Source: JAVBOJ01 sp031550755 (GTDB lineage: Bacteria; Bacillota; Clostridia; Oscillospirales; UBA929). From it: a stretch of DNA of 9,822 nucleotides. Shown piece after piece: positions 1-6,605 of the stretch. The notes under the pieces were generated by a model. The model worked only from the letters and a program-made list of their open reading frames with translations. It searched no databases and had not been told where the DNA came from. The DNA lies in contig JAVBOJ010000027.1 in the NCBI GenBank assembly GCA_031550755.1, positions 1 to 9,822 on the forward strand, in the 5' to 3' direction. Within the stretch, counting starts at the first letter, position 1; each line of letters opens with the position of its first letter. A program made the position numbers and the translations under genes.

Positions 1-14
1 GTACTCCTAGCCAT
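1..14 (-). CDS. Possible start of a divergent gene, cut by the window edge
   Basis: On the minus strand an ATG lies at 14-12, followed by Ala, Arg and Ser codons before the window ends, so only a few residues are visible and nothing can be said about function. Support is indirect: an AAAAAGGAG purine tract sits just upstream (minus strand, about 26-18) with a rather short 3-base spacing, and a perfect TTGACA lies further up at 64-59 on the same strand. A divergent arrangement with cheV would make 15-220 a shared two-way promoter region. The ATG and the ribosome site could also be chance. Confidence 0.3.
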
Positions 15-36
15 TCGCTCCTTTTTATCAAAACAA

Positions 37-64
37 TTGGACAGTCGAAGGGCGGTGCTGTCAA
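37..64 (-). promoter_or_regulatory. Candidate leftward sigma-A promoter
   Basis: Reading the minus strand, TTGACA (64-59, perfect -35) is followed after 16 bases by TCCAAT (42-37, 4 of 6 matches to TATAAT). A start about 7 bases further on would leave a short leader before the possible leftward ATG at 14. The -10 box is poor, so this is a candidate only. Confidence 0.3.
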
Positions 65-172
65 CGGAATTGGCACAAAAGCATAAGAAACCGACAAATG
101 CGAAAACTATTTTCATGAAACATTTTGGACGAAATTTTGCCGTTTCCTCTGTACAAAAGGGCGAAAATAAGG

Positions 173-199
173 TAATATAGGCAAAAGTAGGTTCGATAT
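173..199 (+). promoter_or_regulatory. Candidate SigD (flagellar/chemotaxis) promoter for cheV
   Basis: TAAT at 173-176, then 15 bases, then TTCGATAT at 192-199. The SigD consensus known from Bacillus subtilis is TAAA-N15-GCCGATAT, so this matches 3 of 4 and 6 of 8 positions at the right spacing, upstream of a chemotaxis gene. The expected transcription start (about 206) falls at the edge of the ribosome site, giving a very short leader, which weakens the case. A poor sigma-A alternative is TGTACA (150-155), 17 bases, TAATAT (173-178). The rest of 65-172 shows no gene and no clear site. Confidence 0.4.
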
Positions 200-220
200 C
201 TCTACAAAGGAGGGTAACGC

Positions 221-1150
221 ATGGCCAATCTCAAAAGCGGAGGTCCTGTGAACACCGAAATCCTGCTGGAGACAGGCACCAACGAATTGGAAATCATGGA
301 GTTTACCATTGCGGGCAACGTCTTTGGCATCAATGTCGCCAAGGTCACCGAAATTATGAAATATGCGCCCGTCAAGCCCATGCCCAATTCCCATCCCCAT
401 ATCGAAGGGGTGTTCAAGCCGCGCCGCGACATCATTACGGTGGTCAATCTGCCCACATTTTTAGGGCTGCCGACCAAGGAAGAAACCGAGCGCGATATGT
501 TTATCATCACAAATTTCAACAAAATGAGCGTCGCTTTTCATGTGCATACGGTCGAGGGCATTCATCGCGTCTCGTGGAACGACATCGAAAAGCCGGATAT
601 CACGATTTACGGCGGCGAGGAAGGTCTGGCCACCGGCATCGCGAAGTTCAACAACAAGCTGATTACCATCATCGACTTTGAGAAAATCGTCGCCGATATC
701 AGTCCGCAGAGCGGCATTCAGCTCTCCGAGATCGAGCAGCTCGGCCCGCGCGAGCGCAGCACCAAGCCTATTGTCGTGGCGGAGGATTCCGCGCTGCTTA
801 AAAAGATGATTTTGGAGGCGCTGTCGGTCGCCGGATATTCCAACGTAACCGCCCACAGCAACGGCAAGGACGCATGGGATTATCTGGAGGCCCTGCGCGA
901 CGCCGGCGGCAATATTTTTGAAAAGGCCGCCTGCATCATCACCGATATCGAGATGCCCAAGATGGACGGCCACCGCCTCACCAAAATGGTCAAGGAAGAT
1001 CGCATCCTCAAGGAAGTGCCGGTCATCATCTTCTCCTCGCTGATTGACGACGCCATGCGTTTCAAAGGCGAGCAGGTCGGCGCCAACGCCCAGCTTTCCA
1101 AGCCGGAGATCGGCAATCTAGTGTCCACCGTTGACAAATATATAAAATAA
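221..1150 (+). CDS. cheV: Chemotaxis protein CheV (CheW-like domain fused to receiver domain)
   Basis: This 309-residue protein has the two-domain CheV layout: a CheW-like coupling domain (about residues 20-165) and a response-regulator receiver domain (about 182-306). In this family the CheW part docks on methyl-accepting chemoreceptors and the CheA kinase in the cytoplasm, and phosphorylation of the receiver part tunes signalling for adaptation. The receiver keeps its key residues: the acidic pair Glu188-Asp189, phospho-acceptor Asp242 in TDIEMPKMDG, Ser272 after the fourth strand, and Lys294-Pro295. It is therefore expected to be phosphorylatable. The ATG start is preceded by an AAAGGAGGG ribosome site (206-214) with 6-base spacing. 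No other chemotaxis or flagellar gene lies in the window, so cheV stands alone here. The symbol follows the domain architecture. Confidence 0.93.
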   Translation: MANLKSGGPVNTEILLETGTNELEIMEFTIAGNVFGINVAKVTEIMKYAPVKPMPNSHPHIEGVFKPRRDIITVVNLPTFLGLPTKEETERDMFIITNFNKMSVAFHVHTVEGIHRVSWNDIEKPDITIYGGEEGLATGIAKFNNKLITIIDFEKIVADISPQSGIQLSEIEQLGPRERSTKPIVVAEDSALLKKMILEALSVAGYSNVTAHSNGKDAWDYLEALRDAGGNIFEKAACIITDIEMPKMDGHRLTKMVKEDRILKEVPVIIFSSLIDDAMRFKGEQVGANAQLSKPEIGNLVSTVDKYIK

Positions 1151-1192
1151 TCCTCTGAGATTCTGAGGGATCTCAAAGGAATTGGAACAAGG

Positions 1193-1229
1193 ATAACCGA
1201 TGCCCGGAGCGAATCCGGGCATCGGTTAT
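1193..1229 (+). terminator. Perfect 16-bp hairpin after cheV, terminator-like but without a U tract
   Basis: Two arms, ATAACCGATGCCCGGA (1193-1208) and its exact complement (1214-1229), enclose a five-base GCGAA loop. The stem is long and GC-rich and sits 43 bases after the cheV stop, where a terminator is expected. The bases after it (ATATCACTTTACGG) contain no real T run, so it is not a canonical intrinsic terminator. It could be an RNA-stabilising 3' hairpin or a factor-assisted terminator. A smaller stem, TGAGAT (1156-1161) with ATCTCA (1170-1175), lies just upstream. Confidence 0.55.
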
Positions 1230-1247
1230 ATCACTTTACGGGGGAGG

Positions 1248-1276
1248 TTGCGCGGCGGGGACTTTTTTGGTAAGAT
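1248..1276 (+). promoter_or_regulatory. Candidate sigma-A promoter with extended -10 for the SLH protein gene
   Basis: TTGCGC (1248-1253), 17 bases, then TAAGAT (1271-1276) preceded by TGG, which fits an extended TGn -10 element. Expected transcription would start near 1283, giving a leader of about 23 bases that contains the ribosome site. The -35 is weak (only TTG matches), but the extended -10 can compensate. No cobalamin riboswitch could fit in such a short leader. Confidence 0.45.
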
Positions 1277-1305
1277 AGAGACATGCCAAAAAAGGAGAGG
1301 TTACA

Positions 1306-2733
1306 ATGAAACGAATCATTGCCCTAGTTCTAGCGCTGTGTTTTCTGGTTGCGCTGGTGCCCGCCGCCCTGGCCGACACGCGGACCGACGCCCGTGTCGC
1401 CGCCGACAAGGCCGTGGCCCATTACAAGGCCGGGAAAACCCTGTCCTCCTGGTGGGATGTGCTGGCGGTGACCGCCGCCGGGGAAAACCCCAAAACGGGG
1501 TTTGCCCTGCCCGAAGTACCGACGCCGGAAAAGACGGCTTCAGCTTGTGCCACAACGATTTTACATCTTCTGGCGCGGGGCGAAAACCCGCGCGCCTATT
1601 TCCCCGGTCTTGACCTCGTGACGACCCTGTCCGGTCTGCAAAACGCCGACGGCTCGTTCGGCGCGCTGAGCGTTCATGTGTACGCTGTGCTGGCGATGGA
1701 AATTTGCGCGCCGCAGGGCTACCGGCGGCAGGCGGCTATTAACTGGCTAGGCTCACAGCAATGCGCCGATGGCGGTTTTACTTACAGCGGCAGCATGGGC
1801 GACGTGGACATGACCGGTATGGCGCTGCTGGCGCTGGGGCGGCTGGGGCAGGAAAAGAGCGACGCCGTGACCCGCGCTGTGGCTTTTTTGAAGAAGCAGG
1901 CAACCGCCGCGGGCGGCTTCATCCCCTTCTGGTCGGACAAGGAAAACAGTTGCTCGGCCGCCGCCGCCGTATGGGGTCTAACCGCTGTGGGGCAGACGGA
2001 AGCCGCCGCGCCCATGGTCAAAAACCTGCTGAGCTTCCAGATGGCCTCCGGCGCGTTTTGTTATGAGGCCGGCGGCGGGGAGGACGGGTTTTCCACCCAG
2101 CAGGCACTGCTGGCGCTGGCCGATGCCGCCGCCGGGAGCAGCGTGTTCTCGCGGCTGACCTTCGGCGGGGAGAGATATGTGCTTTCGCCTCTGGCGCAAG
2201 CATTTGGCGATTCTGCGAACGTGTCGCCCTGGGCGGTTGAGTATGTGTACAAGGTTTATACGCTGGGGCTGTTTCAGGGCGCGAACGGGAAATTCAACCC
2301 GCTGAAGCCGATCTCCCGCTCGGAGGTAGCCGCTGTGCTGCAACGGGTAGACGGGACGAGACCCGCGACCGAAAAACCGGTCTCCGATCTGCCCGAGGGG
2401 CGATGGGACACCGCCGCCGTGCGGTACGCCGTGGGCGCGGGACTGCTCGACGCGCCGGGCGGCCTCTTCCGGCCGGAGACACCCGCCACCCGCGAGGAGG
2501 TGGCCGTGGCCATAGCGCGGCTGTTTTCACTGGACACGGCGCGCGCCATGGAGAAATATCAGCGCGGAGATTTCCAGATACTGGACATGAACAAGGCTAA
2601 GGCGGAAAACCGTCCGGCCGTTGCGGCGCTGTACGCCGAGGGTATCATGGTGGGCTCGGGCGGCTATCTGCGCCCCGGCGAGGCCATCACCCGGCAGGAG
2701 ATTGCCAAGGTCTTCGCCCTGTTGTTTGAATGA
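1306..2733 (+). CDS. Secreted terpenoid-cyclase-fold repeat protein with three C-terminal SLH domains
   Basis: The 475-residue product starts with a signal peptide (charged MKR, hydrophobic core, likely cleavage after Ala23 in ALA-D). Residues about 25-290 carry prenyltransferase/squalene-oxidase-type helical repeats, seen as QNADGSFG (112-119), QQCADGGF (151-158) and a weaker third copy near 244-253, the pattern of an alpha/alpha toroid. Three SLH repeats follow (about 306-348, 366-408, 434-475); SLH domains bind secondary cell-wall polymers, so the protein should sit on the outer cell wall. There is no terpene-cyclase DxDD-type motif that I can see, so a binding role is more likely than cyclase activity. 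The ATG is set by GGAGAGG at 1294-1300. The next gene overlaps its stop codon and encodes a DUF4430 lipoprotein, the domain often paired with this fold. The exact ligand is unknown. Confidence 0.82.
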   Translation: MKRIIALVLALCFLVALVPAALADTRTDARVAADKAVAHYKAGKTLSSWWDVLAVTAAGENPKTGFALPEVPTPEKTASACATTILHLLARGENPRAYFPGLDLVTTLSGLQNADGSFGALSVHVYAVLAMEICAPQGYRRQAAINWLGSQQCADGGFTYSGSMGDVDMTGMALLALGRLGQEKSDAVTRAVAFLKKQATAAGGFIPFWSDKENSCSAAAAVWGLTAVGQTEAAAPMVKNLLSFQMASGAFCYEAGGGEDGFSTQQALLALADAAAGSSVFSRLTFGGERYVLSPLAQAFGDSANVSPWAVEYVYKVYTLGLFQGANGKFNPLKPISRSEVAAVLQRVDGTRPATEKPVSDLPEGRWDTAAVRYAVGAGLLDAPGGLFRPETPATREEVAVAIARLFSLDTARAMEKYQRGDFQILDMNKAKAENRPAVAALYAEGIMVGSGGYLRPGEAITRQEIAKVFALLFE

Positions 2734-3350
2734 AAAAGCTGTGGATTCTCCCGGCGCTGCTGGCGTTTCTCGGCGCTTGTGCGCCGGTCGCGCCGGTGAG
2801 CGGTTCGCCGCCGCCCGCGCCGCCGACCGTGGCGGTGAGCGTTCCGACAGCGCCGCCGTCGATTGCGCCGACCCCGACATCGACGCCGACCGCGCCGCCT
2901 TCGGTGTCGCCGCCGGAAAGCGCTCCGGCGCAATCGGTTTCGATTGCGCCCACGCCGTCCACGCCCACACCCTCCGTTTCGCCGTCGGAATCCCCGGAAT
3001 CCTCGGAGCCGCCGACGGTCGAGGGGGTCACAGTGTATATCGAGGGGCCGGACGGCGTGCTGGCCGATACGCTGGCCGAAGGCGCGGAAATGACGGCGCT
3101 GGAGGCGTTGCAAGCCGTCTGCGAGGCGGAGGACGTCGCGCTGGAGGTGTCCGGCGCCGGGATGTTTGCCTATGTCAAGGCCATCGGTGGGTGCAGAGAA
3201 TTTGACAGTGGGCCGCTGTCCGGCTGGATTTTCAAGGTCAACGGCGTCCATTCCGCAAAGGGCGTCGGCTCGGTCACGGTGAAGGCCGGCGACCGCGTGT
3301 CGTTTTACTACTCGCTGGACATGGGGCAGGATGTGAAGGACAAACCGTAA
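2730..3350 (+). CDS. DUF4430 (transcobalamin beta-domain-like) lipoprotein
   Basis: The 206-residue product has a lipoprotein signal peptide with lipobox LGAC (residues 14-17), so Cys17 should be lipidated and hold it on the outer face of the cytoplasmic membrane. Residues 18-97 form a Pro/Ser/Thr/Ala-rich, probably disordered linker. Residues about 99-201 match DUF4430: TALEAL, the Y-V-K-A-I-G-G stretch, SGWIFKVNG (164-172), and AGDRVSFYYS near the end. DUF4430 is related to the C-terminal domain of animal cobalamin carriers, and bacterial members usually occur in surface proteins. The ATG overlaps the upstream stop (ATGA) with no good ribosome site of its own, so translation is probably coupled to the SLH gene. 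The linker DNA is very GC-rich and repetitive, which opens spurious frames. Function as a ligand-binding partner of the upstream protein is inference. Confidence 0.8.
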   Translation: MKKLWILPALLAFLGACAPVAPVSGSPPPAPPTVAVSVPTAPPSIAPTPTSTPTAPPSVSPPESAPAQSVSIAPTPSTPTPSVSPSESPESSEPPTVEGVTVYIEGPDGVLADTLAEGAEMTALEALQAVCEAEDVALEVSGAGMFAYVKAIGGCREFDSGPLSGWIFKVNGVHSAKGVGSVTVKAGDRVSFYYSLDMGQDVKDKP

Positions 3351-3360
3351 AAACATAGAA

Positions 3361-3390
3361 AAAAACACGCTGAATCAGCGTGTTTTTGTT
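3361..3390 (+). terminator. Intrinsic terminator after the DUF4430 gene
   Basis: AAAAACACGCTG (3361-3372) pairs perfectly with CAGCGTGTTTTT (3376-3387) around an AAT loop, and the right arm runs into TTTTTGTT. It starts 10 bases after the stop codon. The A-rich left flank means it might also work in reverse, but no leftward gene is seen. It separates the surface-protein unit from mntP. Confidence 0.9.
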
Positions 3391-3418
3391 TGCAACCGCA
3401 ACCATTTTGCGGTATACT
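3390..3418 (+). promoter_or_regulatory. Sigma-A promoter for mntP
   Basis: TTGCAA (3390-3395), exactly 17 bases, then TATACT (3413-3418): 4 of 6 and 5 of 6 matches at ideal spacing. Transcription should begin near 3425, about 24 bases before the chosen mntP start. The -35 begins within the T tail of the preceding terminator. The leader is far too short for a yybP-ykoY manganese riboswitch. Confidence 0.7.
3396..3412 (+). promoter_or_regulatory. Inverted repeat filling the mntP promoter spacer, possible operator
   Basis: CCGCAA (3396-3401) and TTGCGG (3407-3412) form a perfect 6-5-6 inverted repeat occupying exactly the 17 bases between the -35 and -10 boxes. A dimeric repressor bound there would block RNA polymerase. 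The sequence does not look like a known MntR or Fur box to me, so the regulator, if any, is unidentified. Confidence 0.4.
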
Positions 3419-3448
3419 GTATTTTATATGAAAAAAGGGATGGATACG

Positions 3449-4021
3449 ATGTCCGATTTTCTCACGGTGTGGTTGCTGGCCATCACGCTGGCGCTGGACG
3501 CCATGGCGGTCTCGGTGGCCAACGGGCTGTCGGTGCGCGGCTGGACGAAAAAACATAGCTTGATCGCGGCGGCGTACTTTGGCGCGTTTCAGGTCATCAT
3601 GCCGCTGTTGGGCTGGCTTTTGGGCAGCTCGGTGCTGGAATATGTGGGGGGCTTTGATCACTGGATCGCCTTCGGACTGCTGGCGCTCATCGGCGGGCGC
3701 ATGATCCGGGAGGCCCTGCGCAAGAAGGACGATAAGGCGCAGGAGTCCCCAAGGGAGGGGCTCACGCAGGGGCGGCTTTTGTTGCAGGCGGTGGCCACCA
3801 GCATCGACGCGCTGGCGGCGGGTCTGACGCTGGCGTTTTTGCCGGTAAACATCTGGGTGTCGGTCGGAATCATTGGGGCGGTGGCGTTTGGGCTGTCTTT
3901 GCTGGGCGGCTTTCTCGGCCGGCGGCTGGGCAGTGTGTTCCAAAAACGCGCCGAGTTTGCCGCCGGGATCGTGTTGGTGCTTTTGGGCGTGAAAATCCTG
4001 ATGGAGCACTTGACCGCATAG
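3449..4021 (+). CDS. mntP: Manganese efflux pump MntP
   Basis: The 190-residue product, close to the 188 residues of the Escherichia coli protein, is an integral membrane protein with about six helices made of two related halves. Each half carries the family's acidic motif: LALDAMAVSVANG (Asp17) and ATSIDALAAG in the second half. MntP exports Mn2+ to prevent manganese toxicity. The frame is open from 3380, but that lies inside the terminator and upstream of the predicted transcription start. I chose ATG 3449 because AAGGGA (3435-3440) is 8 bases upstream and the protein then begins MSDFLTVWLL, like relatives; ATGs at 3428 and 3440 are less likely. The gene has its own promoter, and the next promoter lies over its last codons. 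Regulation by manganese is known for some relatives but not shown here. Confidence 0.92.
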   Translation: MSDFLTVWLLAITLALDAMAVSVANGLSVRGWTKKHSLIAAAYFGAFQVIMPLLGWLLGSSVLEYVGGFDHWIAFGLLALIGGRMIREALRKKDDKAQESPREGLTQGRLLLQAVATSIDALAAGLTLAFLPVNIWVSVGIIGAVAFGLSLLGGFLGRRLGSVFQKRAEFAAGIVLVLLGVKILMEHLTA

Positions 4022-4037
4022 GGGTATGTGGTATATT
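4010..4037 (+). promoter_or_regulatory. Sigma-A promoter with extended -10 for the araB operon
   Basis: TTGACC (4010-4015), 16 bases, then TATATT (4032-4037) with a preceding TGG that fits an extended -10. The -35 lies inside the last codons of mntP. An overlapping TATAAT (4039-4044) has no well-spaced -35; together they form the palindrome ATTATATAAT (4035-4044). I see no catabolite-response element or AraR-type operator between here and the araB start. Confidence 0.65.
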
Positions 4038-4063
4038 ATATAATGTATTGAAGGAAAAGGTCG

Positions 4064-5746
4064 GTGGTTTTTGTGCAATATGTCCTCGGCTTGGACTTCG
4101 GCTCCCTGTCCGGGCGCGCCCTGCTGGTGGAGGTTTCCTCCGGGCGGGAGGCGGCGACGGCGGTCTTTGCGTATCCCCACGGGTTTATCGAGGACACCCT
4201 GCCCGCGACGGGTGAAAAGCTGCCGCCCAACTGGACGCTGCAAGACCCGCGGGATTATCTGGAGGTGCTGTCGCACACCATTCCGGCGGTGCTGCAAGAG
4301 GCCGGCGCGTCGCCCGAGCAGGTCATCGGCGTTGGGCTGGATTTCACCGCCTGCACCGCCCTGCCGGTCAAACAGGATGGCACGCCACTGTGTTTTCTGC
4401 CGGAATTTGCGGGCAACAAACATGCCTATGTGAAAAAATGGAAGCACCATGCCGCCCAGGAGCAGGCCAACCGGGTCAACGCCTTGGCGCGTGAGCGGAA
4501 CGAGCCGTGGCTGGCGCGCTACGGCGGCAAAATTTCCTCCGAATGGCTGATTCCCAAGCTGCTGCAAGTGCTGGAGGAGGCGCCGGAGGTCTACGCCGCC
4601 ATGGATCGCTTCATGGAGGCGGCCGACTGGGTAGTCATGTGGCTCACCGGTCGGGCGACCTGCAGCAACTGCACCGCCGGCTACAAGGCCATGTGGACAA
4701 AAGGGGAGGGGTATCCGTCGCCCGATTTCTTCGCGGCGCTGCACCCCGATTTCCGGCATGTCGTGCGGGACAAGCTGTCCGAAGACATCTCCTTTCTGGG
4801 CGAAAAAGCCGGGGAGATCACGCCCGAGGCCGCGCGGCTGACCGGGCTCGCGCCCGGCACGGCGGTGGCGGTGGCCAATGTGGACGCGCATGTGTCGGTG
4901 CCGGCGGTCGGCATTGAGCGCGAAGGCGCCATGCTGATGATCATGGGCACTTCGACCTGCGATCTGGTGCTGGGGCGGGAGCTGCGCGAAGTGCCCGGCA
5001 TGTGCGGCGTGGTGGAGGACGGCGTCCTGCCCGGGATTTTCGGGTTCGAGGCGGGGCAGTCCTGCGTGGGCGACCATTTTGACTGGTTTGTGCGGCGCTG
5101 TGTGCCGGGTTCCTATGAGCGAGAGGCCGAGGCGCGCGGTATTTCCATCCACAAGCTGCTGCGCGAGAAGGCGTCGCGCCAAAAACCGGGGCAGTCGGGG
5201 CTGCTGGCGCTGGACTGGTGGAACGGCAACCGCAGCGTGCTGGTGGACGTCGATCTGACCGGGCTGATGCTGGGGTACACCCTGCAAACCACGCCGGAGG
5301 AGGTCTACCGGGCGCTGATTGAGGCCACGGCCTACGGTGCGCGGGAAATTGTGGAAACCTTTGAGCAGAGCGGCGTGCCGATCCGAGAGCTTTACGCCTG
5401 CGGCGGGATTGCCGCCAAGGATGAGTTTATGATGCAAATTTACGCCGATGTGTTGGGGCGCGACATCAAAATTTCCGCCTCGGCGCAGACCTGCGCGCTG
5501 GGTTCGGCCATGTTCGGCGCGGTGGCGGCGGGCTCTAAGCGCGGCGGGTATGATACCATTGCCGAGGCGTCCCGGGCCATGGCCCGCACCCGACCGGAGC
5601 CGGTGCGCACCATCCCCGAAAATGTGAAGATCTACGACAAGCTGTTTTGCGAATACCGCACCCTGCACGACACCTTCGGGCGGGGCGAAAACGACGTGAT
5701 GAAGCGCCTGCTGAGACTCAAACGGGAGATACTGGAGGTTTTGTAA
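4064..5746 (+). CDS. araB: L-ribulokinase (FGGY family)
   Basis: The 560-residue product has the full length of AraB-type ribulokinases, which phosphorylate L-ribulose to L-ribulose 5-phosphate with ATP in arabinose catabolism. Visible family features are the N-terminal nucleotide-fold motif GLDFGSLSGR, the substrate-region GLDFTACTALP, the NVDAHVSVPAVG segment with the probable catalytic Asp, MGTSTCDLV, and the C-terminal ACGGIAAKDEFMMQIYADVLGR and CALGSAMFGAVAAG. The start is GTG: GTG 4064 has AAGGA at 4051-4055 with 8-base spacing; GTG 4073 is an alternative three codons in. No araA, araD, transporter or araR lies in the window, so the sugar pathway must be completed elsewhere, or the enzyme acts on another ketopentose/pentitol, as some ribulokinases do. 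It overlaps the next gene by one base (TAATG), making it the first gene of a housekeeping operon. Confidence 0.92.
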   Translation: MVFVQYVLGLDFGSLSGRALLVEVSSGREAATAVFAYPHGFIEDTLPATGEKLPPNWTLQDPRDYLEVLSHTIPAVLQEAGASPEQVIGVGLDFTACTALPVKQDGTPLCFLPEFAGNKHAYVKKWKHHAAQEQANRVNALARERNEPWLARYGGKISSEWLIPKLLQVLEEAPEVYAAMDRFMEAADWVVMWLTGRATCSNCTAGYKAMWTKGEGYPSPDFFAALHPDFRHVVRDKLSEDISFLGEKAGEITPEAARLTGLAPGTAVAVANVDAHVSVPAVGIEREGAMLMIMGTSTCDLVLGRELREVPGMCGVVEDGVLPGIFGFEAGQSCVGDHFDWFVRRCVPGSYEREAEARGISIHKLLREKASRQKPGQSGLLALDWWNGNRSVLVDVDLTGLMLGYTLQTTPEEVYRALIEATAYGAREIVETFEQSGVPIRELYACGGIAAKDEFMMQIYADVLGRDIKISASAQTCALGSAMFGAVAAGSKRGGYDTIAEASRAMARTRPEPVRTIPENVKIYDKLFCEYRTLHDTFGRGENDVMKRLLRLKREILEVL

Positions 5747-6258
5747 TGGACGTCTATACCGAATACATGGTGCGCAAAAAAGGGGATTTCCGCAGCGTGC
5801 TGTTCAAGGTGGGGCTCATCGTCGCCGCCGTGTCGCTGTCGGTGCTGGTGTTTTTCTTTGATCCCACCATGGTATTTTTCCCCATCGTGCTGGCCGGCAG
5901 CGCCTACGGGTCTTGGTGGCTCATTTCCCGGCAGGGCGTCGAGTTTGAGTACATCATCACAAACGGCGTCATGGATGTCGATCGCATCATGGGCCGCCGG
6001 GCGCGCAAGCGCCTGTTTACGGTGGATTGCCGCGATTTTGAGATTTTAGCGCCGGTGCATTCCAAATTTGAGCGGGATTACAACTCCCAGAGCATCGCCG
6101 TAAAAGTCGATGTCTCCTCCGCCCCAACGGCTGAGGGGCGCTGGTTTGCCATTTTCAACAACAAGGAAGGCAAGCGCACCGTCATGTTTTTCGAGCCGAA
6201 TGAGCGTATGCTGGAGGTCATCCGGCCGCTGATTCCGCGCAAAGTCCAGTCGGTATGA
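5746..6258 (+). CDS. Small two-helix membrane protein, DUF6106-like
   Basis: The 170-residue product begins MDVYTEYMVRKK and has two predicted membrane helices (about 20-38 and 41-60) joined by a tight turn, then a soluble C-terminal part of about 110 residues that starts EFEYIITNGVMDVDRIMGRR and could be a small beta-rich, PH-like domain. I believe it belongs to the DUF6106 group of clostridial proteins, but this is from memory of the pattern and the function is unknown. The frame is open further upstream inside araB; ATG 5746 is chosen because GGAGG (5734-5738) sits 7 bases before it and its A is the last base of the araB stop. Its stop overlaps the acpS start. Coupling to acpS, nnrD and alr hints at an envelope or lipid role, which is inference. 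Confidence 0.72.
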   Translation: MDVYTEYMVRKKGDFRSVLFKVGLIVAAVSLSVLVFFFDPTMVFFPIVLAGSAYGSWWLISRQGVEFEYIITNGVMDVDRIMGRRARKRLFTVDCRDFEILAPVHSKFERDYNSQSIAVKVDVSSAPTAEGRWFAIFNNKEGKRTVMFFEPNERMLEVIRPLIPRKVQSV

Positions 6259-6605
6259 TCGCCGGCGTGGGCGTGGATCTGCTGGCGGTGTCCCGCATGG
6301 AGCGCCGGCTGGCGAACACGCGGTTTATGGAGCGGGTGTTTTCGCCGGAGGAGCGGGCGTATATCGGCGCCAAAGCCGAACGCGCTGCCGGGCTTTTCTG
6401 CGCCAAAGAGGCCTATGCCAAGGCCACCGGACTGGGGTTGAGCTTCCGGCTGCTGCGGGAGGTGACGGTGTCCCATCTGCCGTCGGGTGCGCCGGTGCTG
6501 CGGGCGGAAAGCGCCGCCGAGGGCGAGAGGTTTCATCTGTCGATATCCCATGACGGCGGCATGGCCGTCGCCGTGGTGATTTTTGAAAGGCGGGAGAGCG
6601 TATGA
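6255..6605 (+). CDS. acpS: Holo-[acyl-carrier-protein] synthase
   Basis: The 116-residue product has the usual AcpS length. This enzyme transfers the 4'-phosphopantetheine arm of coenzyme A onto a serine of apo-ACP, activating it for fatty-acid synthesis in the cytoplasm. The N-terminus IAGVGVDLLAVSRME contains metal-binding Asp8, and FCAKEAYAKATG carries the conserved Lys51-Glu52; LSISHDGGMAVAVV is the typical C-terminal strand. The ATG overlaps the preceding stop (ATGA), and no convincing ribosome site is seen, so translation is probably coupled. The acpS/nnrD neighbourhood upstream of alr is common in Firmicutes. Confidence 0.95.
   Translation: MIAGVGVDLLAVSRMERRLANTRFMERVFSPEERAYIGAKAERAAGLFCAKEAYAKATGLGLSFRLLREVTVSHLPSGAPVLRAESAAEGERFHLSISHDGGMAVAVVIFERRESV

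Noticed and set aside
111..120. Palindrome TTTCATGAAA upstream of cheV
   Set aside because: A 10-base palindrome is short in AT-rich DNA, is not placed on a convincing promoter, and does not extend into its flanks.
2791..3025. GC-rich repeated triplets in the lipoprotein gene as a possible tandem repeat array
   Set aside because: The repeats are irregular and are explained by Pro/Ser/Thr codons of the linker; there is no fixed unit length.
2664..3368. A 234-codon minus-strand frame rich in Arg and Gly
   Set aside because: It mirrors the repetitive Pro/Ser/Thr linker of the DUF4430 lipoprotein and crosses the terminator; its low-complexity sequence is a composition artefact.
3380..3448. A longer MntP start at 3380
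   Set aside because: It would begin inside the terminator stem and before the predicted promoter; the added residues do not resemble MntP proteins.
3308..5668. A 786-codon open frame on the minus strand across mntP and araB
   Set aside because: It is antisense to two well-recognised genes, has an odd His/Arg/Gln/Pro-rich composition, no recognisable domain, and is explained by high GC at third codon positions.
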